Shown: in pieces, positions 38,754 to 47,100 of the stretch
Numbering within the stretch: position 1 is the stretch's first letter
How the letters are laid out: each line of letters begins with the position of its first letter
Source: Bacteroidota bacterium
Lineage (GTDB): Bacteria; Bacteroidota; Bacteroidia; AKYH767-A; OLB10
DNA length: 64,000 nucleotides
Reading direction: 5' to 3'
Assembly: GCA_016722525.1 (NCBI GenBank)
Contig: JADKJB010000010.1
Span: forward strand, 1 to 64,000
Notes under the pieces: generated by a model
Database searches by the model: none
Told to the model about the DNA's origin: nothing
The model's input: the letters and a program-made list of their open reading frames with translations, nothing else
Program-made: the position numbers and the translations under genes

Positions 38754-39503
38754 TTATTTGGCAATAAGTTGACCTTTTCCTGAAATTGCTTCTTCAATTT
38801 GAGCAGGATTTCCTTTGTAATAGATGTTGCCATTGTATTCGATCTCTACACTAAGTTTTTGAATAGCTCTAACTTCGCAGTCACCGGTGCTTTTGGAAAT
38901 CACTAAACAATAATCAGGATAGGTTTCGAATCCTTTAAAAAAGCCATTTCCGGCATTATATACATAGCAATCAACTAATTTTCCTGCGGCAAGCATATCA
39001 GCAGGTCCTGTATGGATTTTGAATTCAGCACTTTTGTAATTGAGTAAAAAATTTAATTCTCCTGTACCATTCCAGCTTTCAGCCAACAAACGCTCTCCTC
39101 TGATAGTATCCTTACAATACAAATTGCCTGACCCTCTTGTTACTACTTGTTCAAGAACAGGCACGGTAACTTCAATCACGAATTTGTTTTCAAAATCTCT
39201 CAGCCAATTGCATTTATTTATATTGCTGATTATTAATTGCTGGTCTATGACCTCAGTTTTAATTCCATCAATCAGATTTTTACCACATGTAATTTTTGCA
39301 CTAAAAAAAGTATCATTAACTATAATTACATCTACATTATTTTTCATTTCTAATGAATGAAAAGGAGCAAGGTTTCGTGTTTCAGTAATTTCATCACCTG
39401 TTTTTTTTAGGCAGTTACACATACTGTCTTTTTTACATCCTGAATTCAGAACAGTAAACAGCAATGAAAACACAATTAAAATGTTAATTTTTATTCTTTT
39501 CAT
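38754..39503 (-). CDS. DUF2807 (GIN head domain) lipoprotein
   Basis: The start at 39503 (MKRIKINILIVFSLLFT) yields a lipoprotein signal with lipobox VLNSGC; the frame opens a little earlier and overlaps the PagL-like gene. The mature part matches the DUF2807 beta-helix: RNLAPFHSLEMKNNVDVIIV, VTRGSGNLYCKD, AESWNGTGELNFLLN, YVYNAGNGFFKG and SKSTGDCEVRA, with turns of repeated Gly and Asn. Length is 249 residues. The family is common in Bacteroidota envelopes and its biochemical role is not known. It is packed between the PagL-like and LtaS-like genes. Confidence 0.85.
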   Translation of the reverse strand: MKRIKINILIVFSLLFTVLNSGCKKDSMCNCLKKTGDEITETRNLAPFHSLEMKNNVDVIIVNDTFFSAKITCGKNLIDGIKTEVIDQQLIISNINKCNWLRDFENKFVIEVTVPVLEQVVTRGSGNLYCKDTIRGERLLAESWNGTGELNFLLNYKSAEFKIHTGPADMLAAGKLVDCYVYNAGNGFFKGFETYPDYCLVISKSTGDCEVRAIQKLSVEIEYNGNIYYKGNPAQIEEAISGKGQLIAK

Positions 39504-40599
39504 AATAATCATTTCTGAAGCCAATTCCCCATTCAATATAATCTGCTTTGCCCCAATGAGATTTAAGGTTCATGCAAACAAACATTTTTTTATTAATGCG
39601 GTACCTGACTGCTATTCTGTGGTAAAAATAGCCATCATTTTTTAGTTTAGTATACAGGTAACCGCCCATACTTAACATCAAAGATACATCAGAAATCACC
39701 AGTTCATAGCTTCCATGGATACCGGCTTTGAGAGTTTCTAAGGAATTGTTTAATTTCAAATCTCTTTCTTCAAGTTTTTGATGAATAGATTGATCATAGA
39801 AGATATCTGCACCTCCTCCAATTCCACTCTTTCTGGTTTTTTGTCGGGTAATATTCCCTGAAAGGGTGCAGGCAAAAAAGTTTTTCCCTTGAGCAGGGTA
39901 AACTTGCTTCACTGATCCTGATCCAAATATAGTGACCCGCGTACTTTTAATGAAGGTAGGTAATTGTGGGTCTTTAATATGAACTTTTTCACCAAGATTG
40001 TAAATTATACTGGCAGTAATGCTTGAAAGATTAATACCTAAATTAGGCGTGGTGATACTACCATTAGAAAAATGTGTCAATGATAATCCGGCTCCGAATT
40101 TTAACTTTTCAGATATTTTTAACTTATATTGAGGTTGGAGCATCAAAGCACAGTTTAAATGGGAGCCGATGGCTACATTTTTATAGTTTTCACTGGCATC
40201 AAATGTCTTTTCAACATAGCCTATACCCCAGCCAAATTTTAAATCAAAAGCATGCTTGTTTCCTTTCGAAAGCGGAAAATCCAAATACGGTACTACGGTG
40301 AAACCTATACCGAGTTTTTCTTTATTTCCAAGATCCCAAATTGCAAACGATAGCCCCATTTCAGGATATCCATAGATTTTTTGCCAGTTTTGACTGCCAT
40401 CAGTACGTAATTTGATGTTACCTTCCAAACCATGTACATTATCTTTTTGAAGTGGTGCAATTAATGGCCTGTGTGCTATCAAAAAACCGCGATGAGCTGT
40501 GAGTGAAATAGCAAATTTTGTTTCTGAAGCAATTTGCGCTTTCAAAACACTATGCCCCAGCAGAGCTAATCCAATACATAGAATATGTTTTAATGCCAT
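39484..40599 (-). CDS. PagL-like lipid A 3-O-deacylase / acyloxyacyl hydrolase family protein
   Basis: A signal peptide (MALKHILCIGLALLGHSVLK) precedes a beta-barrel-like body of alternating strands; the total is 371 residues, longer than classic PagL. The catalytic-type motif LSLTHFSNGSITTPNLGINL (His and Ser near residue 175) is plain. Upstream text such as HRGFLIAHRPLIAPLQKDNV and the GWGIGYVEKTFDASENYKNV segment fits the Bacteroidota branch. It probably acts on LPS in the outer membrane. It is the first gene of a tight minus-strand run that goes on with DUF2807, LtaS, ABC-F and the T9SS plug. Confidence 0.8.
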   Translation of the reverse strand: MALKHILCIGLALLGHSVLKAQIASETKFAISLTAHRGFLIAHRPLIAPLQKDNVHGLEGNIKLRTDGSQNWQKIYGYPEMGLSFAIWDLGNKEKLGIGFTVVPYLDFPLSKGNKHAFDLKFGWGIGYVEKTFDASENYKNVAIGSHLNCALMLQPQYKLKISEKLKFGAGLSLTHFSNGSITTPNLGINLSSITASIIYNLGEKVHIKDPQLPTFIKSTRVTIFGSGSVKQVYPAQGKNFFACTLSGNITRQKTRKSGIGGGADIFYDQSIHQKLEERDLKLNNSLETLKAGIHGSYELVISDVSLMLSMGGYLYTKLKNDGYFYHRIAVRYRINKKMFVCMNLKSHWGKADYIEWGIGFRNDYYEKNKN

Positions 40600-40766
40600 T
40601 CAGCACAAAGATAATTCCTATTCTTCAATTGAATTACTCATTAATAATATTTTGTCTTTTCAACAATAGGTGGAATAAATAGTGAAATTTCCTGCTAATA
40701 GGATATTTTCTGTTGAAATTCAACCTTTGAGTACGAATCCCTATTTTTGTCAAAATTGTTTTAATT

Positions 40767-41537
40767 ATGGATGCACGTCTGGTTGCTTTTGAGCGGTTAT
40801 TAAATATAATGGACGACCTTCGGGCAAAATGCCCTTGGGATAAGGAACAAACTATGGAAACGCTTCGGCATCTGACCATAGAGGAAGTTTATGAATTGGG
40901 AGATGCTATTCTTGCCAATAATCTCGAAGAGGTTAAAAAGGAATTGGGGGATATCCTTTTGCACATAGTTTTTTATTCCAAAATAGGATCTGAAACAAAT
41001 ACTTTTACTATTACTGAAGTTATCAATGAGGTTTGCGAGAAGTTAATACATCGCCATCCCCATATTTATGGTGATGTTAAGGTTACCGGGGCTGAAGAAG
41101 TTTCTCAAAATTGGGAGCAGTTGAAGTTGAAAGAAGGTAAAAAATCAGTTTTAGAAGGTGTTCCCAATTCGTTGCCATCTCTGGTTAAATCTATGCGTAT
41201 CCAGGATAAAGCCCGATCAGCTGGTTTTGATTGGGAAGAAAAAGAACAGGTTTTAGACAAGGTGGAAGAAGAACTCAAAGAATTACGGGTAGAACTTAGA
41301 AATGGGAATAATGACAAGATTAAAAATGAGTTTGGCGATTTGCTCTTTTCTTTAGTAAATTTTTCAAGGTTTGTGAACATTAATCCGGATGAAGCTCTTG
41401 AGCGTACCAATCGGAAATTTATCGCCAGATTTGTGTATCTGGAAGATGCAGCCAGAAGCCTTGGAAAGAAATTAACTGATATGTCTCTTGCCGAAATGGA
41501 TGTTTATTGGAATGAAGCTAAAATAAAGGGCTTGTAA
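40767..41537 (+). CDS. mazG: Nucleoside triphosphate pyrophosphohydrolase MazG (two-domain)
   Basis: Hydrolyses NTPs to NMP and pyrophosphate, cleaning the nucleotide pool. The 256-residue intact frame has two MazG repeats. The first is complete: CPWDKEQTMETLRHLTIEE, VYELGDAI, KKELGDILLHIVFYSKI. The second is VEEELKELRVELRN with NEFGDLLFSLVNFSRF. The link NWEQLKLKEGKKSVLEGVP is family-typical and the end EAKIKGL is usual too. It is divergent from the PagL-like gene. Confidence 0.95.
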   Translation: MDARLVAFERLLNIMDDLRAKCPWDKEQTMETLRHLTIEEVYELGDAILANNLEEVKKELGDILLHIVFYSKIGSETNTFTITEVINEVCEKLIHRHPHIYGDVKVTGAEEVSQNWEQLKLKEGKKSVLEGVPNSLPSLVKSMRIQDKARSAGFDWEEKEQVLDKVEEELKELRVELRNGNNDKIKNEFGDLLFSLVNFSRFVNINPDEALERTNRKFIARFVYLEDAARSLGKKLTDMSLAEMDVYWNEAKIKGL

Positions 41538-41593
41538 ATGGTAAGGTTAAATTATTTATTGCTTGCCTTTGAATTAATAATACTGATTGCTAA

Positions 41594-42371
41594 ATGAATT
41601 ATTTAAGAGGAAATGTTTTTTATTTTTGTTCTGTTTTTTGCCAGAGCAATTTTTGTTTTTCTCAAAGCCACCCTGATTCAATTGGCTATTTTAAATCTTA
41701 TTTAACTAATACACGAGATATTGTTGTTGAGCCCTTGCATTGGAATAAGCAGGATATTGCAAACTTTACAATGGTAGCAGGTGCTACTGCATTTCTAATG
41801 ATATATGATGAAAAATTGACAACTTTGTTTGTAGAAATCAAAACGTTTCCTTAAGTGATTTTAGTCAGAATGTAATTGAACCTTTCGGAAATGGATTGTA
41901 TTCATTGCCTTTTTAGGAGCATTTTATCTCTGTGGAATTGCATCGAAGAATAATTATGATAAGGAAATAGCGTTGCTGGGCATAAAAGCATTTGTTATTT
42001 CAGCGGGTGAGGCAACTCTTATAAAAGTTGCATTTCAACGTCACAGACCTATTGATGATGTTCCTCCTGATGCCTTTAAGTATGATGGGCCTTTTCATGG
42101 ATTGAAGAATGATGGATCTTTAGTTTCTCGTCATGCTACAACTGCATTTGCCATTGCTACGGTATTCGCCGAAGGATACAAAAAAGAAAAAAAATGGGTT
42201 CCGTTTGTTGCTTATTCCCTTGCATCGCTAGTTAGTATTTCCAGAACCTATAACCGAGAACACTGGGCTTCCGATGCTTTCGCCGGTGCTTGTCTCGGTT
42301 ATTTTACCGGCAAATTCCTTTTTGAAATTAATTCCGGAAATTTGAAGAAGAAAATTCATTTTAACAAATAA
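41594..42371 (+). CDS. PAP2-family phosphatase, frameshifted
   Basis: The first frame (41594-41854) holds an N-terminal signal-like stretch and NWNKQ-like soluble text (EPLHWNKQDIANFTMVAGAT) leading into a membrane helix; the second (41973-42371) holds the catalytic motifs KVAFQRHRP (KxxxxxxRP), SRHATT (in place of PSGH, common in Bacteroidota) and SRTYNREHWASDAFAG (SRxxxxxHxxxD). Between them SLSDFSQNVIEPFGNG joins after one or two indels at about 41845-41910. Corrected length is about 258 residues. Family members dephosphorylate lipids such as undecaprenyl or phosphatidyl phosphates at the membrane; the substrate is open. Confidence 0.85.
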
Positions 42372-42435
42372 AACTAATTTAGAAATTATTTGTTTGTATC
42401 AGTTGTGAATATTTCCATTGTTTAAATCTATTTAT

Positions 42436-42900
42436 ATGTCAGTTTCTATCGGTCAAAAAGCACCCTCCTTTGCATTGTATTCAACTCAAAAGCAAGTAGT
42501 CGAACTCAGCACTTTCTTAGGACAAAAAGTGGTTCTGTTATTTTTTCCAGCAGCCTTCACCAGTGTTTGTACTAAAGAGTTGTGTGCAATACGTGATGAG
42601 ATTTCCATTTATAATGACTTAAATGCTGTTATTTTTGGTATCTCAACGGATTCTGTATATACGCTAATCAGATATAAGGCAGAGCAAAATTTGAATTTCG
42701 AATTGCTTTCCGATTTTAACAAAGAGGTGAGTGGTCTGTATGAAGCGCAATATGTGGAATTTGCCATGGGTATGAAAGGTGTTTCGCGCCGTGCAGCTTT
42801 TGTTATTGATGAAAAGGGTTACATTGCTTACGCTGAAGTTTTGGAATCGGCAGGTGATTTACCCGATTTCGAAAAGGTTAAATCTGCTTTGGCTTCATAA
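42436..42900 (+). CDS. Peroxiredoxin (AhpC/TSA family)
   Basis: Thiol peroxidase of 154 residues, cytosolic. The peroxidatic Cys lies in FFPAAFTSVCTKELCAIRDE (Cys at about residue 48), with a Thr four residues ahead as in the PxxxT/SxxC motif. A second Cys five residues on, in KELCA, is a possible resolving residue as in BCP/AhpE-type enzymes. VFGIS TDSVYTLIRYKAEQN and RRAAFVIDEKGYIAY are family-typical. Start placed at MSVSIGQKAPSF (42436); the open frame also allows an ATG six codons earlier. Confidence 0.92.
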   Translation: MSVSIGQKAPSFALYSTQKQVVELSTFLGQKVVLLFFPAAFTSVCTKELCAIRDEISIYNDLNAVIFGISTDSVYTLIRYKAEQNLNFELLSDFNKEVSGLYEAQYVEFAMGMKGVSRRAAFVIDEKGYIAYAEVLESAGDLPDFEKVKSALAS

Positions 42901-42948
42901 TCGGATCTTTTTTAATTAAAGTGAAACCAGATTAAGCGGCAGTTTATT

Positions 42949-43665
42949 TTACATAAATACTGCTAAAGTGGCACCAAAAACTATTACGGCCAGCTTGTAT
43001 AAGTTGAAACGGTGATCGCTTCCCGATTCAAAAAGTATGGTAGTGGTGATATGTAGAAATATTCCAATTACAACTGCCATGATCTGATCGTAATAAGTAC
43101 TTATATTGAGTGTTTCCGTTTCGCCCAACAAAGTACTTAACATGGCTCCTGCCGGTGCCATGAATGCAAATATCATGAGATTCAGTATCGTCCATGTTTT
43201 AGACAGACCCGATGCAAGCAGCATGCTGACTAATGCAAATGCTACCGGTAGATGGTGTAGCAATATACCTGCAAGCAATGAATGATTGTGGCTGTCACCT
43301 TCGAAGTGACTGGAAAGTGGCATTCCTTCTAAGAATGAATGTATGCACAAGCCAATCATCATTGTAAATGGAAAGGAGCTTTTGTTGTGATGATGAATAT
43401 GAATATGACCGTGTTCAATTCCTTCAGAAAAATATTCCAGTATTAGCTGTATGAAAAATCCTGCAAGTATAAAGTATCCAATAGATGCATTGCCTGATTT
43501 AAATACTCCGGGCATCAGGTGAACCATGCTTATAGCAAAAAGATAAGATCCTGTAAAGGCAAGGGAAAGTTTTAAATATATAGCATTTGATTTTCTAAAA
43601 ATAAAATACAATAACCCTGCTCCGGTTACTGATGTAAAAAGTAATATATATTCTGAAAAAGTCAT
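42949..43665 (-). CDS. ZIP-family metal transporter
   Basis: Inner-membrane protein of 238 residues with about eight helices. It has a His-rich loop (EHGHIHIHHHNKS, about residues 94-106) and the helix IV/V metal site motifs HSFLEGMPL and HHLPVAFALVSMLLA. It is likely to import zinc or another divalent metal. It follows the methyltransferase gene by five bases in the same direction. Confidence 0.88.
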   Translation of the reverse strand: MTFSEYILLFTSVTGAGLLYFIFRKSNAIYLKLSLAFTGSYLFAISMVHLMPGVFKSGNASIGYFILAGFFIQLILEYFSEGIEHGHIHIHHHNKSSFPFTMMIGLCIHSFLEGMPLSSHFEGDSHNHSLLAGILLHHLPVAFALVSMLLASGLSKTWTILNLMIFAFMAPAGAMLSTLLGETETLNISTYYDQIMAVVIGIFLHITTTILFESGSDHRFNLYKLAVIVFGATLAVFM

Positions 43666-43670
43666 TTAGT

Positions 43671-44396
43671 TTATTCTTTAACTGCAACTAGTATTAACCT
43701 TGGAGAAGTAATGGAATTAAAATCATTTAAATTGTAATCACCGAATAGCTTTAGTATTCTCATGCCGGATTGATTCATATATTTTTCAAAATCCGATGTT
43801 AATAATCCTGCAACTTTTTCAGTAAAATGATACTCGTTTCCTGCATCGGTAAATCGTATATCCTTCCTAAAAAAGCCATCCTTAAATTCTTTATTTATTT
43901 TAAAATGGATTCCTTCTACTTCAACATTTTCAGATTTAACAAGATGCTTAGTGACATAATCGGTATTGAGATAATCGATTACCAATGTTCCGCCTTTTTT
44001 TAAAGCAAAACAAGCATTTCTAACAGCAGCTATATTTTCTGCTTCTTTTTCGAAGTAGCCAAATGAAGTAAATAAATTGAACACAAAATCAAAATCGTTT
44101 ACTCGGAAAAGCGTTCTCATATCATGTACGAAAAAGCTAAGTGTTGCATTTTCATATTGAACACAGTATTGAATACTTTGTTCCGATAAATCAATTCCGG
44201 TAACATTATATCCTCTTTCGTTCATGTATAGAGCATGCCGCCCGCGCCCACATCCTAAATCAAGCATGGATGCATTTGATTTTGGATTTAAGTAGGAGAG
44301 TAGGTGATCAAGAAAAGTTTCAGCCTCCAACTCATTTCGATTCTGGTAAAGTATATGATAATAAGGAGAGTCGAACCAGGATTCAAACCAAGGCAT
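43671..44396 (-). CDS. Class I SAM-dependent methyltransferase
   Basis: A 241-residue soluble enzyme with the SAM-binding motif MLDLGCGRGRHALYMNERGY (about residues 43-62), NVTGIDLSEQSI (acidic loop) and FDFVFNLFTSFGYF (motif IV type). The N-terminal PWFESWFDSPYYHILYQNRN is typical of a Bacteroidota small-molecule methyltransferase group of unknown substrate. Probably cotranscribed with the ZIP transporter. Confidence 0.88.
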   Translation of the reverse strand: MPWFESWFDSPYYHILYQNRNELEAETFLDHLLSYLNPKSNASMLDLGCGRGRHALYMNERGYNVTGIDLSEQSIQYCVQYENATLSFFVHDMRTLFRVNDFDFVFNLFTSFGYFEKEAENIAAVRNACFALKKGGTLVIDYLNTDYVTKHLVKSENVEVEGIHFKINKEFKDGFFRKDIRFTDAGNEYHFTEKVAGLLTSDFEKYMNQSGMRILKLFGDYNLNDFNSITSPRLILVAVKE

Positions 44397-44512
44397 AAAT
44401 TATAATATAACGAACTGTTTTAGAGAGTGTTGGTTTTTTAAAGTATGCAAATGTACGAAATCAACCATCGTGCAGATTGTTTTAAACTACCAATTCCTAC
44501 TTTTCCAACCCC

Positions 44513-45748
44513 TTAAACTATAAAAAGAATAAAACCATAACATGGTACTAAAATCCAATAGGCAGCACGATGTCCAACTTCAGGAAGATCAGCAAGTACC
44601 CCATAAACTAAAGGCAATAAGGCTCCGCCTGCAATTGCCATGATTAACAAGGCTGAACCTGTTTGAATGTATTTTCCAAGGCCTGCAATTGCTAAAGGCC
44701 ATATGGCAGGCCACATCAGTGCATTTGCCAGTCCAAGCAATGCTATAAATAATACAGAAGTGTACCCTGTTGTATTTATAGCAATGATACTGAAAACAAT
44801 CCCGGTAACTGCCGAAATAGCAAGTGCCTTTGACTGTGAAATTATTTTAGGAATAGTGAATATGCCAATTATGTAACCTATTACCATAGCAGTTAAAGTG
44901 AAGGAAGTAAAATATTTTGCTTCTGAGAGTGCTATTCCCTGCGATTGCCCATATGTTCCTATGGTATCACCTGCTAAAACTTCAGCACCAACATAAAGAA
45001 ATAATGCACAAACACCAAATACAAGATTAGGAAATTGCAGTACAGATGTTTTTTCGGTGGCATCAGCGGGTTGCTGATCGTCTGCAACGTCAGTGTCTAT
45101 TTCCGGCAAAGGCGAAAAATAAAGCATCAGTGAAAGTCCGGTCAAAACGCCTGCCATAATGCAATAAGGTATAATTACTCTTGTTGCCAGATCATCTAAT
45201 CGGGCTGCTTTAGCCAGGGTACCCATATTTCCCAATTCCTGAACCAGTGTATCGGCATCTGAAAGAATTACAGTACTTAAAATAATAGGTGCCAAAACGC
45301 CAGCCACTTTATTGCAAATACCCATAATGCTGATTCTTTTGGCCGCGCTTTCAAGGGGCCCAACAATGGTAATGTAGGGGTTTGAAGCTGTTTGGAGAAT
45401 TGATAAACCTGTTCCAATTACAAATAGTCCTGTTAAAAACAACCCATAGGTTCTGGTCAGAGCTGCCGGAATAAATATTAATGCCCCAAGTGCCATTACC
45501 AGCAAACCATACATCATTCCTTTTCGGAAGCCGGTGAATTTTAACACTCTTGAAGAGGGAAGAGCCATAACAAAATAGGAAATATAAAATGCAAATGCCA
45601 CCAATAAAGATTCAAAGGTGTTGAGTTCACAGGCTATCTTTAAATAGGGTATTAATGCACCATTCAACCAGGTAACAAAACCGAAAATAAAAAATAAGGC
45701 TCCAAGAATTACTATTGGGGATATGACTGTTTTTGATTGTTGATTCAT
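44513..45748 (-). CDS. FucP-type sugar MFS transporter
   Basis: Twelve-helix permease of 411 residues. It opens with VILGALFFIFGFVTWLNGAL, close to the FucP pattern, has YISYFVMALPSSRVLKFTGF in helix II-III, and GTGLSILQTASNPYITIVGP, the most typical FucP-family segment. The end (ILVPCYGFILFIV) is slightly short but the frame runs to a normal stop. It is a sugar/H+ symporter; fucose, glucose or galactose cannot be told apart by eye. It is divergent from corA. Confidence 0.88.
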   Translation of the reverse strand: MNQQSKTVISPIVILGALFFIFGFVTWLNGALIPYLKIACELNTFESLLVAFAFYISYFVMALPSSRVLKFTGFRKGMMYGLLVMALGALIFIPAALTRTYGLFLTGLFVIGTGLSILQTASNPYITIVGPLESAAKRISIMGICNKVAGVLAPIILSTVILSDADTLVQELGNMGTLAKAARLDDLATRVIIPYCIMAGVLTGLSLMLYFSPLPEIDTDVADDQQPADATEKTSVLQFPNLVFGVCALFLYVGAEVLAGDTIGTYGQSQGIALSEAKYFTSFTLTAMVIGYIIGIFTIPKIISQSKALAISAVTGIVFSIIAINTTGYTSVLFIALLGLANALMWPAIWPLAIAGLGKYIQTGSALLIMAIAGGALLPLVYGVLADLPEVGHRAAYWILVPCYGFILFIV

Positions 45749-45946
45749 AATTTAATGTTTGATTTGTAGTTGAAAGTCAGATGAATAACCATGTTTTGTG
45801 AAGTATGTTTCTGTTTTTTTGAAATCACTTTTGGCAGTTACTGCCTTTCAATTTGAAAAGTAGTGAAGCAAAGATGTTTAAAATCTCTATTTTTACCAAA
45901 CTAATTCAGTTATTCACCTGCTGTTTCTAAAAATATATGTGAGAAG

Positions 45947-47080
45947 ATGAAATTTCCACACAAAAAAATTAGTTTTAAAAAGCACAAAAAATCTCCTCCA
46001 GGCTCTGCTCCCGGAATGATTGCTGTTGCCGATGATGCACAAAATCCTGTTTTAAAAGTAATTTCTTATAATCAAAACTCACTCAGCATTTTTGATTTCG
46101 GTTCTGCTGCGCAAATAAAAGCTCATATTGATTCGAGACCAGAGCTGTCACATTGGGTAGAAATTAAGGGGTACGGAGATAAAAAATTGTTTGAAGACCT
46201 TTCCTCTGATTTTAATATTCACAAGTTGGAAATGGAAGATGTATTAAGTGGTTATCAGAGTCCTAAAATTGAAGAGTCGGATCCGCACCTGTTCATTGTT
46301 TCAAGAGCTATTTGTTATAATGCGGAAGATGAAATTCAAGATGAACAGATTTCGTTTTTCATTGCTTCAAATTATGTTATTTCCATTCAGGAAAAAACAT
46401 CCGATTATTTTTTACCGGTATTGGACCGTTTAAATCAAAACAAAGGAATTATCAGAAAAAGTGGCTCTTCTTATCTGGGATATGCTTTAATTGACGCTAT
46501 TGTTGATAATTATTTTCCGTTTTTAGAGCGGTTGGGAAATTACCTCGATGAACTCGAAGATAAATTGCTGACTGCTCCCGATGTTTATTCTTTGCAGAAT
46601 ATTCAAGCGTCAAAAAGGAAATTAATTCTGTTTCGTAGGATTGCATGGTCTGAACGTGAAAAACTGAATGATTTGTTGCGTACACATAATGATTTGTTTT
46701 CAGATTTGACACGTCGCTATTTAAGAGATACCTACGATCATACCATCCAGGTTATGGATATTATTGAATCCTATCGTGAAATTACAGCAAGTTTAATGGA
46801 TATTTATCTTTCCAGTGTAAGTAACAGGCTTAACAAAGTGATGAAAGTGCTTACCATTATTTCAACTATTTTTATCCCGCTTACTTTTATTGTTGGCTTG
46901 TATGGAATGAACTTTGCTTTAAATGATCCGCTTACCGGCAAAACATTACCAATGAATATGCCTGAACTCTATTCTCCTTATGGTTATATAAGTGTTATAG
47001 TAGCTATGTTGATCATAGTAATTTTCCAGATATATTATTTTTATAAAAAGGGCTGGCTTGATTTCAGAGAGAAGTATTAA
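45947..47080 (+). CDS. corA: CorA-family Mg2+/Co2+ transporter
   Basis: Homopentameric channel-like transporter, 377 residues. A long N-terminal cytosolic domain (HWVEIKGYGDKKLFEDLSSD, HKLEMEDVLSGYQSPKIEES) and long helices (LLTAPDVYSLQNIQASKRKL) precede two C-terminal membrane helices. The selectivity motif YGMNF is at about residue 325, followed by a loop and a second helix with positively charged end. Intact frame. The priA gene starts 20 bases later. Confidence 0.94.
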   Translation: MKFPHKKISFKKHKKSPPGSAPGMIAVADDAQNPVLKVISYNQNSLSIFDFGSAAQIKAHIDSRPELSHWVEIKGYGDKKLFEDLSSDFNIHKLEMEDVLSGYQSPKIEESDPHLFIVSRAICYNAEDEIQDEQISFFIASNYVISIQEKTSDYFLPVLDRLNQNKGIIRKSGSSYLGYALIDAIVDNYFPFLERLGNYLDELEDKLLTAPDVYSLQNIQASKRKLILFRRIAWSEREKLNDLLRTHNDLFSDLTRRYLRDTYDHTIQVMDIIESYREITASLMDIYLSSVSNRLNKVMKVLTIISTIFIPLTFIVGLYGMNFALNDPLTGKTLPMNMPELYSPYGYISVIVAMLIIVIFQIYYFYKKGWLDFREKY

Positions 47081-47100
47081 TTTTATAGGGTTCTTCACAA

